A stretch of DNA of 64,000 bases, from NCBI RefSeq assembly GCF_014489845.1, contig NZ_JABURY010000006.1, positions 186,001 to 250,000 of the forward strand, in the 5' to 3' direction. This DNA is from Frischella japonica (GTDB lineage Bacteria > Pseudomonadota > Gammaproteobacteria > Enterobacterales > Orbaceae). Below are positions 40,377 to 50,219 of the stretch, piece after piece (positions within the stretch are counted from its first letter, which is position 1; each line of letters starts with the position of its first letter). A program made the translations under genes and the position numbers. The notes beneath the pieces are model-generated. The model was not told the origin of the DNA, did not search any database, and worked only from the letters and a program-made list of their open reading frames with translations.

Positions 40377-40976
40377 ATGAAAAGAATTTTGGTTTTATTA
40401 TGTGTATTTATCTCATGCTCGGTGTGGGCTGATGCTAAAGATCTTTTAAAAGAGCGATTAGCTAAGGTTGACAGTTTTTACGCTCAATTCAAACAAACAG
40501 TTACCACAGCGGATCAACAATTAATACAAGAAGGTCAAGGCGAATTATGGGTTAAACGCCCAAATTTGTTTAATTGGCAGATTAATGAACCCGATGAAAC
40601 GTCAATTATTTCTGACGGTTTAGATTTTTGGATGTATACTCCAGCCGTTGAACAATTAACGATCATGTCATTTAAGCAAGCCACAGACAATCGTTTACTT
40701 ATGTTGATCACTGATTCAAATAGCCCGGTTTGGCAAGATTATCGTGTTGAACGTAAACAGAACCAATTCACCTTGCTACCTACTGACAATAGTCAAAAAT
40801 CTTATATGATTAGTGTATTACCGACTGGAATGATAGCTGATTTTGCTATTATTGAAGAAGATGGTCAAAAAAGTGTTTATGAATTATCACATCAAACTTT
40901 AGGTCCGATTGATAATCAACGTTTTAGATTTATTGCGCCGCCAGGTACTACAATTGATGATCAACGTAATAATTAG
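40377..40976 (+). CDS. lolA: Outer-membrane lipoprotein carrier protein LolA
   Basis: Periplasmic chaperone that takes lipoproteins from LolCDE to LolB. The 199-residue precursor has a signal peptide (MKRILVLLCVFISCSVWA, cut before DAKD). The mature protein has FYAQFKQTV, GQGELWVKRPNLFNWQI and SDGLDFWMYTPAVEQLTI, the usual LolA core, and LGPIDNQRFRFIAPPGTTIDDQR at the end. TTAGGTAGCGA precedes the ATG. It follows ftsK by 156 bp and precedes rarA by 57 bp. Confidence 0.96.
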   Translation: MKRILVLLCVFISCSVWADAKDLLKERLAKVDSFYAQFKQTVTTADQQLIQEGQGELWVKRPNLFNWQINEPDETSIISDGLDFWMYTPAVEQLTIMSFKQATDNRLLMLITDSNSPVWQDYRVERKQNQFTLLPTDNSQKSYMISVLPTGMIADFAIIEEDGQKSVYELSHQTLGPIDNQRFRFIAPPGTTIDDQRNN

Positions 40977-41033
40977 GGCATTTATGGTAACTAAGTTAAC
41001 CAAAATCATTGCTGGCTAAAGGTTATAATTTAT

Positions 41034-42368
41034 ATGACAAGTTTTTCACTTGATTTTGCCGATGATTCATATAAACCTTTAGCAGCGCGAATGCGTCCGC
41101 GTAATTTGTCGGAATACATTGGTCAATCGCACCTAATGGCAACAGGTAAACCCCTACCAAAAGCGATTGCCGCAGGGCATCTGCACTCAATGATTTTATG
41201 GGGACCACCTGGAACAGGTAAAACTACGTTAGCAGAAATTATTGCTCATCATGCTAATGCTAAAGTTGAACGGCTTTCTGCCGTGACATCAGGTATAAAA
41301 GATATTCGAGAAGCAGTCGAGCGGGCTAAAAATAATCAACAAATGGGTTTTCGAACCATTTTATTTGTTGATGAAGTACATCGTTTTAATAAGAGTCAAC
41401 AAGATGCATTTTTACCCTTTGTTGAAGATGGTACGGTAACTTTTGTTGGTGCGACCACTGAAAACCCTTCCTTTGAATTGAATTCCGCGTTGCTGTCTCG
41501 AGCTCGTGTCTATCTACTCAAATCGTTGACAATTGATGAAATTGAGAAAATTTTGCAACAAGCCATGACGGATAAAGAGCGAGGTTATGGAGGGCAAGAT
41601 TTTATTCTACCTAATGAGACCCGACGGCAAATTGCTGAGTTTGTCGGTGGTGACGCCAGACGCGCATTAAATACGTTAGAAATTTTGGTCGATATGTCAG
41701 GTGATAAAAAAACTTTAACACCGGAATTATTAAAAGAGGTTGTTGGTGAGCGCAGTGCTCGATTTGATAATCAGGGTGATCGTTATTATGACCTTATTTC
41801 AGCTGTTCATAAGTCAATTCGTGGATCGGCTGCTGATGCTGCTTTGTATTGGTATGCTAGGATCATTAGTGCCGGCGGCGATCCGTTATATGTTGCCCGT
41901 CGGTTATTGGCAATCGCTTCTGAAGATATTGGAAATGCTGACCCTAGAGCTATGCAAGTGGCTTTGGCTGCATGGGACTGTTTTACCCGAGTTGGCCCAG
42001 CAGAAGGCGAACGGGCGATTGCACAAGCCATTGTTTATTTGGCTTGCGCACCTAAAAGTAATGCAGTTTATTTAGCATTTAATCAAGCAATGAAAGATGC
42101 ACAAAGTTTACCTGATTACGATGTACCGGAACATCTGCGCAATGCGCCGACTAAATTAATGAAAAAGTTGGGGTATGGTGAAGAGTATCGCTATGCCCAT
42201 GATGAGGTTAATGCCTATGCTGCTGGTGAAAATTATTTCCCACCAGAAATGGCTGATCATCTTTATTATCAACCAACCGACCGTGGTGCAGAACGGCAGT
42301 ATCGAGAAAAATTATCATGGTTGGCTGATTTAGATGCTAAGAGTACTCGGAAACGTTATAAGAAGTAA
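41034..42368 (+). CDS. rarA: Replication-associated recombination protein RarA
   Basis: A 444-residue AAA+ ATPase (MgsA/Mgs1 family) that acts at stalled forks. It starts [26 protein letters not shown]; Walker A is [10 protein letters not shown] near residues 58-67, Walker B/sensor region [19 protein letters not shown] near 110, and [22 protein letters not shown] is the sensor 1 and arginine-finger region. The C-terminal RarA tetramerisation part includes [22 protein letters not shown] and DIGNADPRA. It is the last gene before the CRISPR2 region. Confidence 0.97.
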   Translation: MTSFSLDFADDSYKPLAARMRPRNLSEYIGQSHLMATGKPLPKAIAAGHLHSMILWGPPGTGKTTLAEIIAHHANAKVERLSAVTSGIKDIREAVERAKNNQQMGFRTILFVDEVHRFNKSQQDAFLPFVEDGTVTFVGATTENPSFELNSALLSRARVYLLKSLTIDEIEKILQQAMTDKERGYGGQDFILPNETRRQIAEFVGGDARRALNTLEILVDMSGDKKTLTPELLKEVVGERSARFDNQGDRYYDLISAVHKSIRGSAADAALYWYARIISAGGDPLYVARRLLAIASEDIGNADPRAMQVALAAWDCFTRVGPAEGERAIAQAIVYLACAPKSNAVYLAFNQAMKDAQSLPDYDVPEHLRNAPTKLMKKLGYGEEYRYAHDEVNAYAAGENYFPPEMADHLYYQPTDRGAERQYREKLSWLADLDAKSTRKRYKK

Positions 42369-43080
42369 AGGGCTATATTAATTAGTTGTTCTAGGCATTA
42401 ATCATGGAAAGGCAGTAGTTACGAATTCAAGGTCGGCAAGCCTCGGAATAATCCTTGCTTACCCCACAACAAAATGGTCACAGAGTTTATATGACGACCT
42501 TCTTTGAAATAATTGAGATTGTTGCGAATATTAATAATAACGATATATTTTAATTGAACATTTAACTAACGTCCGAGTTAGGGGATTTTGTGTCAAATCC
42601 ACCCGACAACCGCGCCAGAAGTCTTGGTTGCTGGATGATTCCGCTCGTTTTGCGATTTTCACTGATGAATCACCATTTATTGTCTATCCTATACGCTCAA
42701 GGTTTATTCAACTTCCATGCCTGAATATTTTATAAAAATTGCTTTACTCAGCAGTCGATAAGCGGGAAAGCTAAACAGCATTACGTCAATAACGGATTAA
42801 TAATTAAAAAAACGCCACAAAGCTATCCCAACCTGCAGCCAGAGGGTTTTCGTTCAAAAACCTTCAGGTTGCCTGAGCATCAGTAGCTATATATTACACT
42901 CTGCTTGAAACACCAAATGAATAGCATGATAAGTAAGAAAGTAATCTGTATATAATTCTAACAATAGCAGTAAATTAAAAAGATAAGAAACGGGTTTTTT
43001 AAACTATGGTGCGGTTTTGATATTACAAAATACAGAATCCGATCTCTTCTCTTATTAAAATAAAACATTTAAATACGCTA
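42369..43080. other. Gene-free region between rarA and CRISPR2, probable decayed sequence
   Basis: About 710 bp without an intact ORF but with base composition closer to coding DNA than most gaps here. On the minus strand, stretches such as KEGRHINSVTILLWGKQG (around 42440-42530) and RLSGGFDTKSPNSDV (around 42570-42625) read like translated remnants ending in stops. An imperfect hairpin with CAACCTG (42829-42835) and CAGGTTG (42865-42871) arms and inner GGTTTT/AAAACC pairing lies further right. It is probably the relic of an element; the type is not identified. Confidence 0.4.
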
Positions 43081-43217
43081 TTGCCAGACCCTTTTTTTTA
43101 GCTAAATTTAAAAATAAATATAATCAATAAGTTAAAACGTCTCTAAAAAAAGGGTTTTTGATTACTAAATTTAAGTTTGCCCTTTTGCTAATAAGGTTTA
43201 TAGTATGCTACGTTCTA
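43081..43217 (+). promoter_or_regulatory. Leader of CRISPR2
   Basis: CCAGACCCTTTTTTTT at 43084-43099 and AAAAAAAGGGT at 43145-43155 form the same inverted pair as in the CRISPR1 leader, with about 46 bp between. CTTTTGCTAATAAGG follows at 43182-43196. These shared blocks mark the transcription and spacer-insertion end of the array. Confidence 0.75.
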
Positions 43218-44205
43218 GTTCACTGCCGTATAGGCAGTTTAGAAATACCCCCCTTCAACAAAGCAATGGCATGAAAAGTTCACTGCCGTATAGGCAGTTT
43301 AGAAAATTTGCGGCCAGTACACATCATTTGCCATTGTGTTCACTGCCGTATAGGCAGTTTAGAAATAATGATGAAGAATCTGTGTTGAATAATTTATGTT
43401 CACTGCCGTATAGGCAGTTTAGAAATTGCCGGGACTGCAACTGGCGAATGGTCGGTAGTTCACTGCCGTATAGGCAGTTTAGAAAGTTAACTTCAGCGCT
43501 TGGGAATTGATAACGGAGTTCACTGCCGTATAGGCAGTTTAGAAAGCAAGGTGGGTTAAGTAAATACGCCATGATTAGTTCACTGCCGTATAGGCAGTTT
43601 AGAAAATTAGCCAAGCAGTAATCTTTAAACTTAATAAGTTCACTGCCGTATAGGCAGTTTAGAAATCCCAAATCCAAGCGTATGATGCATAATCCAAGTT
43701 CACTGCCGTATAGGCAGTTTAGAAAAGTAACCTTTAAAATTATCAAATGTTCCATTGGTTCACTGCCGTATAGGCAGTTTAGAAAAATCTACCTTTTTAG
43801 TAACATAACGAGCAACAGTTCACTGCCGTATAGGCAGTTTAGAAAATCCAAAAACAGTGCTGGGTCAATCCATTTTGGTTCACTGCCGTATAGGCAGTTT
43901 AGAAATAGCGCAGGAAAAGGTGATTTTTTCAAGCACCGTTCACTGCCGTATAGGCAGTTTAGAAAGCAGACGCGGGCGAGATGAGGGTAAACATTTAGTT
44001 CACTGCCGTATAGGCAGTTTAGAAAATATCCCTACGTATTTTTAACATACTGCGGGAGTTCACTGCCGTATAGGCAGTTTAGAAATCTAATTAACATTTC
44101 TAAAGAACGGTTATAATGTTCACTGCCGTATAGGCAGTTTAGAAATCAAGATAAACTAGAAGATCATATCAATTTTAGTTCACTGCCGTATAGGCAGCTA
44201 TAAAA
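43218..44205 (+). CRISPR. CRISPR2 array, type I-F
   Basis: Seventeen 28-bp repeats at an exact 60-bp period, starting at 43218 and ending at 44205, with sixteen 32-nt spacers. The repeat starts GTTCACTGCC and ends GGCAGTTTAGAAA; the stem CTGCC/GGCAG with loop GTATA is the canonical Csy4 hairpin. The first sixteen repeats are identical; the last ends GCTATAAAA, the usual decay at the leader-distal end. All spacers differ from one another, and I found no match to the rest of the window by eye. Uniform repeats suggest this is the array now in use. Confidence 0.99.
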
Positions 44206-44307
44206 ACCCAATATATATTGGTGATTGTGTTGTTAATCAGTTACAACTGCTTAACATTCTTAATATCACTCTAACAATGGTTATCCTTCACTTTATTGGG
44301 ATAATCG

Positions 44308-44335
44308 TTGCACTTCCGTGAAAAAAGAGTATAAT
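44308..44335 (+). promoter_or_regulatory. Predicted rpsP operon promoter
   Basis: A perfect TATAAT at 44330-44335 is preceded at 16 bp by TTGCAC (44308-44313). The rpsP start lies about 83 bp beyond the predicted start site. Confidence 0.6.
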
Positions 44336-44424
44336 TCTGGGGCTTTTATTTCTGTTTTGTCAGTAATTTCATTGGCAAACGGCGATAAATTAAGCAAGAA
44401 ACAATTTAATTTTAAGAGGAAGTT

Positions 44425-44673
44425 ATGGTAACTATTCGTTTAGCTCGTGGCGGTTCTAAGAAACGTCCATTTTATCAAGTCGTTGTGACTGATAGCCGTA
44501 ACCCACGTGATGGTCGTTTTATTGAGCGCGTAGGTTTCTTCAATCCAGTTGCTCAAGGTAACGCAGAAAAAGTACGTTTAGATCTTGATCGCGTAAATCA
44601 CTGGGTAGGTTTAGGTGCTACTATGTCTGATCGTGTTCGTTCACTTGTCAAACAAGCGCAAAAAGCGGCTTAA
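44425..44673 (+). CDS. rpsP: 30S ribosomal protein S16
   Basis: S16, 82 residues, is a primary-binding small-subunit protein needed for 30S assembly. [40 protein letters not shown] is the canonical first half in shortened view: [13 protein letters not shown] and [12 protein letters not shown] are diagnostic. AAGAGGAAGTT precedes the ATG. It heads the conserved rpsP-rimM-trmD-rplS operon. Confidence 0.98.
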   Translation: MVTIRLARGGSKKRPFYQVVVTDSRNPRDGRFIERVGFFNPVAQGNAEKVRLDLDRVNHWVGLGATMSDRVRSLVKQAQKAA

Positions 44674-44706
44674 TCATTTGTGAATAGCTGTTTAGGTAAT
44701 CCGTAG

Positions 44707-45234
44707 ATGAATACTGAAAATTTAATCATTGTTGGCAAACTTGGTTCAAGTTATGGCATTCGTGGTTGGCTAAGAGTATTTTCATTTACTGAAGAGCCAG
44801 ATAGTCTTTTTGATTATAAACCATGGTATATTCAACGTGCCGGTAAGTGGCAAGAAGTGGAAGTTGAAAGCTTCAAACCACATAATCAGGATACCATTGT
44901 CAAGCTGAAAGGTATTGACGACCGTGATGACGCTAACCTGTTAACAAATTTTGAAATTTATGTTAACGCGCAAGATCTCCCAAGTTTAGATGAGGGTGAT
45001 TTTTATTGGAAAGATCTTATCGGTTGTAAAGTGGTGACCATTAATGGTTATGATTTAGGTCAGGTAAGTGATCTAATGGAAACAGGTTCAAATGATGTAT
45101 TAGTGGTTAAAGCAAATTTAAAAGATGCGTTTGGTGCAAAAGAACGGTTGATCCCGTTTGTTGAAGAGCAATTTATTAAACAAGTTGACTTATCAACTAA
45201 ACAGATCACAGTAGATTGGGATCCTGCTTTTTAA
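44707..45234 (+). CDS. rimM: 16S rRNA processing protein RimM
   Basis: A 175-residue 30S maturation factor that binds S19 in the 30S head. The N-terminal beta-barrel begins [22 protein letters not shown], and the PRC-barrel half has [15 protein letters not shown] and the conserved [11 protein letters not shown] and [15 protein letters not shown] stretches. TTTAGGTAAT lies before the ATG. It follows rpsP by 33 bp and is followed after 64 bp by trmD. Confidence 0.97.
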   Translation: MNTENLIIVGKLGSSYGIRGWLRVFSFTEEPDSLFDYKPWYIQRAGKWQEVEVESFKPHNQDTIVKLKGIDDRDDANLLTNFEIYVNAQDLPSLDEGDFYWKDLIGCKVVTINGYDLGQVSDLMETGSNDVLVVKANLKDAFGAKERLIPFVEEQFIKQVDLSTKQITVDWDPAF

Positions 45235-45298
45235 TTTTTAGTTACAGGTTAGCTGTAATATAAAAATTAAGCATTATGATGGAATTGGGGAGCACAAT

Positions 45299-46051
45299 AT
45301 GAAAATTGGTATTATTAGCCTGTTTCCTGAAATGTTCCAAGCAATTACAGAATATGGTGTTACGAGCAGAGCTGTCAAAAACAATCTATTAGAAGTTAAA
45401 TATTGGAATCCGCGTGATTTTGCTTATGATAAGCATAAAACGGTTGATGATCGGCCGTACGGAGGTGGTCCAGGCATGTTAATGATGGTACAACCGTTAC
45501 GTGATGCGATTCGTGCTGCAAAAGCTCAGTTGGGTGAAGATAGCAAAGTTATTTATCTGTCTCCACAAGGGCGTAAACTCGAACAAAATGGAGTTTATGA
45601 GTTATCTAAACAAACTAAGATGATTCTTATTTGTGGTCGATACGAAGGCATAGATGAACGGATAATCCAATCTGAGATTGATGAAGAATGGTCAATCGGG
45701 GATTATGTGTTAAGTGGTGGCGAGTTGCCAGCAATGGTCATGATTGATTCGATCGCTAGGTTTATTCCTGGGGTATTAAATCATGAATCCTCAGCAGAGG
45801 AAGATTCATTTGCTAACGGTTTACTTGATTGTCCACACTATACCCGTCCGGAAGTGTTAGATGGTATGGCGGTGCCTGACGTATTAATGTCTGGTCACCA
45901 TGAAGAAATTCGTCGTTGGCGATTAAAGCAATCACTAGGGCGAACTTGGCTTAGAAGAGAAGATCTTCTATTAAATCTAGCTCTGACTGATGAAGAGCAA
46001 TGTTTATTAGCTGAATTCAAAACTGAATTTAATCATAAACAGTGCGACTAA
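45299..46051 (+). CDS. trmD: tRNA (guanine-N1-)-methyltransferase TrmD
   Basis: TrmD methylates G37 next to the anticodon, preventing +1 frameshifts. The 250-residue SPOUT enzyme has [13 protein letters not shown], the [13 protein letters not shown] substrate loop, the knotted SAM site [13 protein letters not shown] and [15 protein letters not shown], and [28 protein letters not shown] precedes the ATG. It lies between rimM and rplS as in E. coli. Confidence 0.98.
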   Translation: MKIGIISLFPEMFQAITEYGVTSRAVKNNLLEVKYWNPRDFAYDKHKTVDDRPYGGGPGMLMMVQPLRDAIRAAKAQLGEDSKVIYLSPQGRKLEQNGVYELSKQTKMILICGRYEGIDERIIQSEIDEEWSIGDYVLSGGELPAMVMIDSIARFIPGVLNHESSAEEDSFANGLLDCPHYTRPEVLDGMAVPDVLMSGHHEEIRRWRLKQSLGRTWLRREDLLLNLALTDEEQCLLAEFKTEFNHKQCD

Positions 46052-46082
46052 AATTTCAGTGAACCTAGGGAAGAGAATTGAT

Positions 46083-46433
46083 ATGAAAAATGCAATTATT
46101 CAGCAATTAGAACAAGAACAAATGAAAAAGGACATTCCTGCTTTTCGTCCAGGTGATACTGTTGAAGTAAAAGTATGGGTTGTCGAAGGTAACAAAAAAC
46201 GTTTACAGGCTTACGAAGGGGTTGTTATTGCTATTCGTAACCGTGGATTACACTCTGCATTTACTGTACGTAAAATTTCGAACAACGAAGGCGTAGAACG
46301 TGTATTCCAAACTCATTCACCAATTGTTGACTCAATTACAGTGAAACGTCGTGGTCAAGTGCGTCAAGCTAAACTTTACTACTTACGTGAACTTCGTGGT
46401 AAAGCAGCACGTATCAAAGAACGTCTTGCTTAA
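46083..46433 (+). CDS. rplS: 50S ribosomal protein L19
   Basis: L19, 116 residues, sits at the 30S-50S interface. The start is the ATG at 46083, giving [17 protein letters not shown], preceded by AGGGAAGAG; an in-frame GTG at 46059 would add eight residues not found in the family. [33 protein letters not shown] and [19 protein letters not shown] complete a standard L19. Last gene of the operon. Confidence 0.98.
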   Translation: MKNAIIQQLEQEQMKKDIPAFRPGDTVEVKVWVVEGNKKRLQAYEGVVIAIRNRGLHSAFTVRKISNNEGVERVFQTHSPIVDSITVKRRGQVRQAKLYYLRELRGKAARIKERLA

Positions 46434-46461
46434 TTACTTCGGTAAGTTGACAATGTTTAAT

Positions 46462-46479
46462 CAGCCACATTTGTGGCTG
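46462..46479 (+). terminator. Weak hairpin after rplS
   Basis: CAGCCACA and TGTGGCTG form an 8-bp perfect stem with a TT loop 28 bp after the rplS stop. Only GGTTGT follows, so the T-tract is poor and the call is tentative. Confidence 0.5.
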
Positions 46480-46775
46480 GTTGTAGCATGATTTCCATCC
46501 TCTTTTTTAGCTGTTTGATCACTTAATCCGCCAATCGCATTCAACAACAAAGCTGTTATTTTAAAATATTCAATGTTGCTCAGTCGCTTCTTAATAGATT
46601 TAATTGATATAAAAACTTAATCTATTTGGAATCTTAGACAAAAGATCGTTCTGTCACGGCGCCGTACAAAGTTGTTACAAAAACCAAACATTAAACCCAT
46701 AGTAAAAATTTCTAATTGGATAATAATAATCATCACTATTAAATGCATCTGATATAAAAATTTATGGAGTTTGTC
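46480..46775. other. Intergenic region before the class III aminotransferase
   Basis: AT-rich, without ORF or RNA gene. Together with the sequence to the rplS stop it makes a gap of about 340 bp, which must include the promoter for 46776-50219. GGAG at 46766-46769 is the ribosome site of the next gene. Confidence 0.4.
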
Positions 46776-48182
46776 ATGAGTAAAACAAGCGAACAAACAA
46801 ATAACCAATTACCAAGTGATGAACAATTATTAGCTGATGAAGCAAAATATTGTTCTTATGGTGATACCGTCCATTATGCCACCCCTGCTAAAATCTTCAC
46901 TGGTTGCGATGGTAGCTATATGTATGATCGTCACGGTACCGCATATCTTGATTTACAAATGTGGTATTCTGCATGTAATTTTGGTTATGCTAATAAACGT
47001 TTAGATGATGTATTAAAAAAACAAGTTGATACATTACCACAATGTGCTAGTCAGTACCTTCATCCAACAAAAATTGAATTAGCAAAAACGATCGCGCAAG
47101 ACATGGAACGTAAATTTGGTGAAAAAGGTCGCGTTCATTTTAATGTTGGTGGTTCACAATGTATTGAAGATTCATTAAAACTGGTACGTAATGCAAGTAA
47201 CGGTAAAAGCTTAATGTTTGCTTTCGAAGGGGGTTACCATGGTCGTACATTAGGTGCGTCATCTATTACCTCTAGCTACCGTTATCGTCGTCGTTATGGT
47301 CACTTTGGTGAACGTGCAATGTTTATTCCTTTCCCTTATCCGTTCCGCCGTCCAAAAGGTATGACAGCCGAAGAGTATGGTGAACACTGTGTTGCACAAT
47401 TTGCCCGTTTATTTGAAACTGAATATAACGGTGTATGGGATCCGAAAGCTAACCAATCTGAATATGCGGCATTCTATGTTGAACCATTACAAGGTACAGG
47501 TGGTTATGTTGTTCCACCACGTAACTTCTTCAAAGGTTTGAAGAAAGTTCTAGATCAATACGGTATCTTAATGGTTGTTGATGAAATTCAAATGGGCTTC
47601 TACCGTACAGGTAAACTTTGGTCGATTGAACACTTTGGTGTGACCCCAGATGTACTAGTGTTTGCTAAAGCATTAACAAATGGTCTTAACCCACTAGGTG
47701 GTATGTGGGCACGTGAGGAATTAATTAATCCACAGGTATTCCCAGTGGGTTCAACACACTCAACTTTTGCATCTAATCCACTTGGTACTGCATTAGGTCT
47801 TGAAGTTCTGAAAATGACACAAGAAACTGACTATGAAAGTATGGTCATGGAAAAAGGTGCGTACTTCTTAGAAGGCTTACGTGAGTTAGAGAAAAAACAT
47901 AAAGAGATCGGTGAAGTCGATGGTTTAGGTTTAGCACTGCGCGCTGAAATTTGTACCGAAGATGGTTTCACACCAAATAAACCATTGTTAGATAAAATGT
48001 TTGATATTGGGTTATTAGGTGATTTGGATTATAAAGGTCAAAAAATGGGTCTTATTCTTGATGTGGGAGGGTATTACAAAAACGTGATTACGTTTGCACC
48101 ATCACTTCATATCAGTAAAGCTGAAATTGACCAAGGGATTGAGTTGTTAGATCAACTTATCACGCGCGCTAAAAAAGCGTAA
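46776..48182 (+). CDS. Class III PLP-dependent aminotransferase
   Basis: A 468-residue fold-type I PLP enzyme. VHFNVGGSQCIEDSLKLVRNA (near residue 122) and FEGGYHGRTLGASSIT are the phosphate and ring-stacking regions, VVDEIQMGFYRTGKLW (near 270) holds the cofactor-binding Asp, and VFAKALTNGLNPLGG holds the Schiff-base Lys; GSTHSTFASNPLGTALGLE follows. It has the size of ornithine, omega-amino acid or 2,4-diaminobutyrate transaminases, but the substrate cannot be named. The start at 46776 has GGAG 6 bp upstream; a frame from 46764 adds four residues. It is followed by two plus-strand genes that are probably co-transcribed. Confidence 0.9.
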   Translation: MSKTSEQTNNQLPSDEQLLADEAKYCSYGDTVHYATPAKIFTGCDGSYMYDRHGTAYLDLQMWYSACNFGYANKRLDDVLKKQVDTLPQCASQYLHPTKIELAKTIAQDMERKFGEKGRVHFNVGGSQCIEDSLKLVRNASNGKSLMFAFEGGYHGRTLGASSITSSYRYRRRYGHFGERAMFIPFPYPFRRPKGMTAEEYGEHCVAQFARLFETEYNGVWDPKANQSEYAAFYVEPLQGTGGYVVPPRNFFKGLKKVLDQYGILMVVDEIQMGFYRTGKLWSIEHFGVTPDVLVFAKALTNGLNPLGGMWAREELINPQVFPVGSTHSTFASNPLGTALGLEVLKMTQETDYESMVMEKGAYFLEGLRELEKKHKEIGEVDGLGLALRAEICTEDGFTPNKPLLDKMFDIGLLGDLDYKGQKMGLILDVGGYYKNVITFAPSLHISKAEIDQGIELLDQLITRAKKA

Positions 48183-48234
48183 TTAGTTATTTCTTGAGTT
48201 GGGCGCAGTTTGCGCCCATTGACAGTAACGTAAT

Positions 48235-49287
48235 ATGAAATATCTTAATCAATTAGAACCAAACAGTTTAATTGCCCATTTTTTACAATATCCACCTCGT
48301 GATTTTAAGGCTTGGTTAACCGGTGAACAAGTACCAGTTTTTGAGGCAAATTTTGATTTGCTTACCACCGCCGAAGAGGATTTTAAAACGAAAGTTAATA
48401 AAATTCCATTCAAAAGATGGTGGCATAAACTGATTACCCCCAAAACATTATTCGTTGGTACAACGGTATCGGAATATGCACTGTTTAATGATCAAGTAAC
48501 GGCTTCGCTATTTGCTCAGTCTTTGAAGCAACAGTATGCTAAACATTACCCTCTGGTAATCGTCAAAGATATTCCTGATCTTTCGCCATTACAATCCGAT
48601 GCGGCTAATCTATATAATCAACAGGTGATTACGGCATTAAAGCAGCACGATTTTATCGAAGTTGAAGGACAAGCATTAGCTTGGGTGCCGATTGATTTTA
48701 CCGATATTGATGATTATATGTCGCGTCTTTCTTATCAGCGGCGTAAAAATTTCCGCCGGAAATTAAAAGCCAGACAACATTTAACCATTGATATCTTACA
48801 TTGTGGTGACGATTGTTTTTTTGATGAACAGGTATTAAAACAATATTATCAACTGTATTTAAATGTCTTTGCCCAGAGTGAAATTCATTTTGATCAGCTA
48901 ACGGCTGCATTTTTTAAGGCAATGTTACAAGATAACAGCGCTAACAGCCTAATTGTGACTTATTCTCACAATGGTCAATTAATTGGTTATAATATCTGTT
49001 TTATTGAAAATGGTGCATTGGTTGACAAATATATTGGTTTTGACTATCCAGCTGCGAGAAAATTTAACTTATATTATATTAGCTGGTTTTACAATTTAGA
49101 ATATGCTTTACAGCATGGTTTGAAACGTTATATTGCAGGTTGGACAGACCCAAAAGTCAAAAAAGAACTAGGGGCGAAATTTACATTCACCAAACAACTT
49201 GTTTATATTCGTAATCCGTTATTTAGAGCAATTTTAAAACGTTTATCTTCTCATTTTGAGGGCGATCGACATAATCTTACAAATTAA
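48235..49287 (+). CDS. FemAB-like acyl/aminoacyltransferase (peptidogalycan biosynthesis family)
   Basis: A 350-residue cytoplasmic protein of the GNAT/FemAB superfamily. The core includes LSYQRRKNFRRKLKARQHL near residue 165, FAQSEIHFDQLTAAFFKAML, then LIVTYSHNGQLIGYNICFI and DKYIGFDYPAARKFNLYYISW, matching the second acetyltransferase-like domain. AGWTDPKVKKELGAKF near the end is typical of the family. Relatives are annotated as peptidogalycan biosynthesis proteins without a proven reaction. It begins 52 bp after the aminotransferase, and the arginase-fold gene follows after 50 bp, suggesting a common pathway. Confidence 0.8.
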   Translation: MKYLNQLEPNSLIAHFLQYPPRDFKAWLTGEQVPVFEANFDLLTTAEEDFKTKVNKIPFKRWWHKLITPKTLFVGTTVSEYALFNDQVTASLFAQSLKQQYAKHYPLVIVKDIPDLSPLQSDAANLYNQQVITALKQHDFIEVEGQALAWVPIDFTDIDDYMSRLSYQRRKNFRRKLKARQHLTIDILHCGDDCFFDEQVLKQYYQLYLNVFAQSEIHFDQLTAAFFKAMLQDNSANSLIVTYSHNGQLIGYNICFIENGALVDKYIGFDYPAARKFNLYYISWFYNLEYALQHGLKRYIAGWTDPKVKKELGAKFTFTKQLVYIRNPLFRAILKRLSSHFEGDRHNLTN

Positions 49288-49337
49288 TAATAAAAAATAA
49301 TCATATTGTAAGATTGAATTTGAATGGAGTTTACAGT

Positions 49338-50219
49338 ATGCGTCACCCTGTTATTTTAAATTTTGATGATAGTATTGGTGAAATTGAGCAAAGTATAAAA
49401 ATAGATTTAACCGAATGGCAAGAATCAATCCGTTTTGGTTGCTCTTTTGCAAAATACAAAAAACTAGCCGCTAATATCTATGCCCAATTACCGGCGCAGA
49501 TTGGCACTGTATTGATGGGCAGTGGTGATTATCATCATATTAGTTTGATGCTAATTGAACGGTTAAAACAGCAATTAAAACCGAAACAACAGATTCAAGT
49601 GGTTATTTTTGATAATCATCCTGATAATATGCGATACCCATTTGGAATCCATTGTGGTTCATGGGTTAGTCATGCAGCTAAGCTGCCTTTTATTAGCCAT
49701 GTTCATGTAATAGGTATTACTTCCCCCGATATTGGGATATTCCATGCTTGGGAAAACCGTTTAACTCCCTTACTTAAAAATAAACTTACGTATTGGTGCA
49801 TGGATGTGAATGTTAATTGGGCAAAAAAATTAGGTATGAAAAATGCCTTTTTGAAATTTAATAGTCCTAATGAACTGATTACGGCTTTTATTGCTGAACA
49901 ATATCATGATACATCACCGGTTTATTTATCGATCGATAAAGATGTGTTAAGTGAAGAGGTGGTAAAAACTAATTGGGACCAAGGAAAGCTAAAACCTTAT
50001 CACCTGTATGATGTTATTGCTGCTTTAAACGACCGTATAATTGGTAGTGATATATGTGGAGAAATTTCTACATTTAAATATGCTAGTCGTTTTAAACAGT
50101 TTCTTAGTCAATTAGATCAACAACCGATGATTTCAGAATCGGATCTAAAAGCATATCAATCACAACAACAGGCATTAAATCTGGAGTTGCTGTCTTGCAT
50201 ATCACAACCAAACCGATAA
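49338..50219 (+). CDS. Arginase/ureohydrolase-fold protein
   Basis: A 293-residue protein with the metal-site motifs of the arginase-agmatinase-formiminoglutamase fold in altered form. GSGDYHHISLML near residue 64 stands for the first motif, VIFDNHPDN for the DAHxD motif (D, H and D retained), and LSIDKDVLSEE for the SxDxDxxDP motif. Some canonical ligands look replaced, so activity on arginine is not assured; a related amide or guanidino substrate is possible. The start at 49338 has GGAG 8 bp before it; the longer frame from 49314 was rejected. It ends a plus-strand group that converges with the DegT operon after a 380-bp gap. Confidence 0.75.
   Translation: MRHPVILNFDDSIGEIEQSIKIDLTEWQESIRFGCSFAKYKKLAANIYAQLPAQIGTVLMGSGDYHHISLMLIERLKQQLKPKQQIQVVIFDNHPDNMRYPFGIHCGSWVSHAAKLPFISHVHVIGITSPDIGIFHAWENRLTPLLKNKLTYWCMDVNVNWAKKLGMKNAFLKFNSPNELITAFIAEQYHDTSPVYLSIDKDVLSEEVVKTNWDQGKLKPYHLYDVIAALNDRIIGSDICGEISTFKYASRFKQFLSQLDQQPMISESDLKAYQSQQQALNLELLSCISQPNR

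Noticed and set aside
42829-42871. Integron attC site
   Set aside because: The arm ends do not give the RYYYAAC/GTTRRRY core sequences, and no integrase or cassette array is present.
43205-43984. Open frames through CRISPR2 on both strands with repeated SLPYRQFRK or FLNCLYGSEL units
   Set aside because: They are translations of the 28-bp repeat; the 60-bp period keeps frame and makes false repeat proteins.
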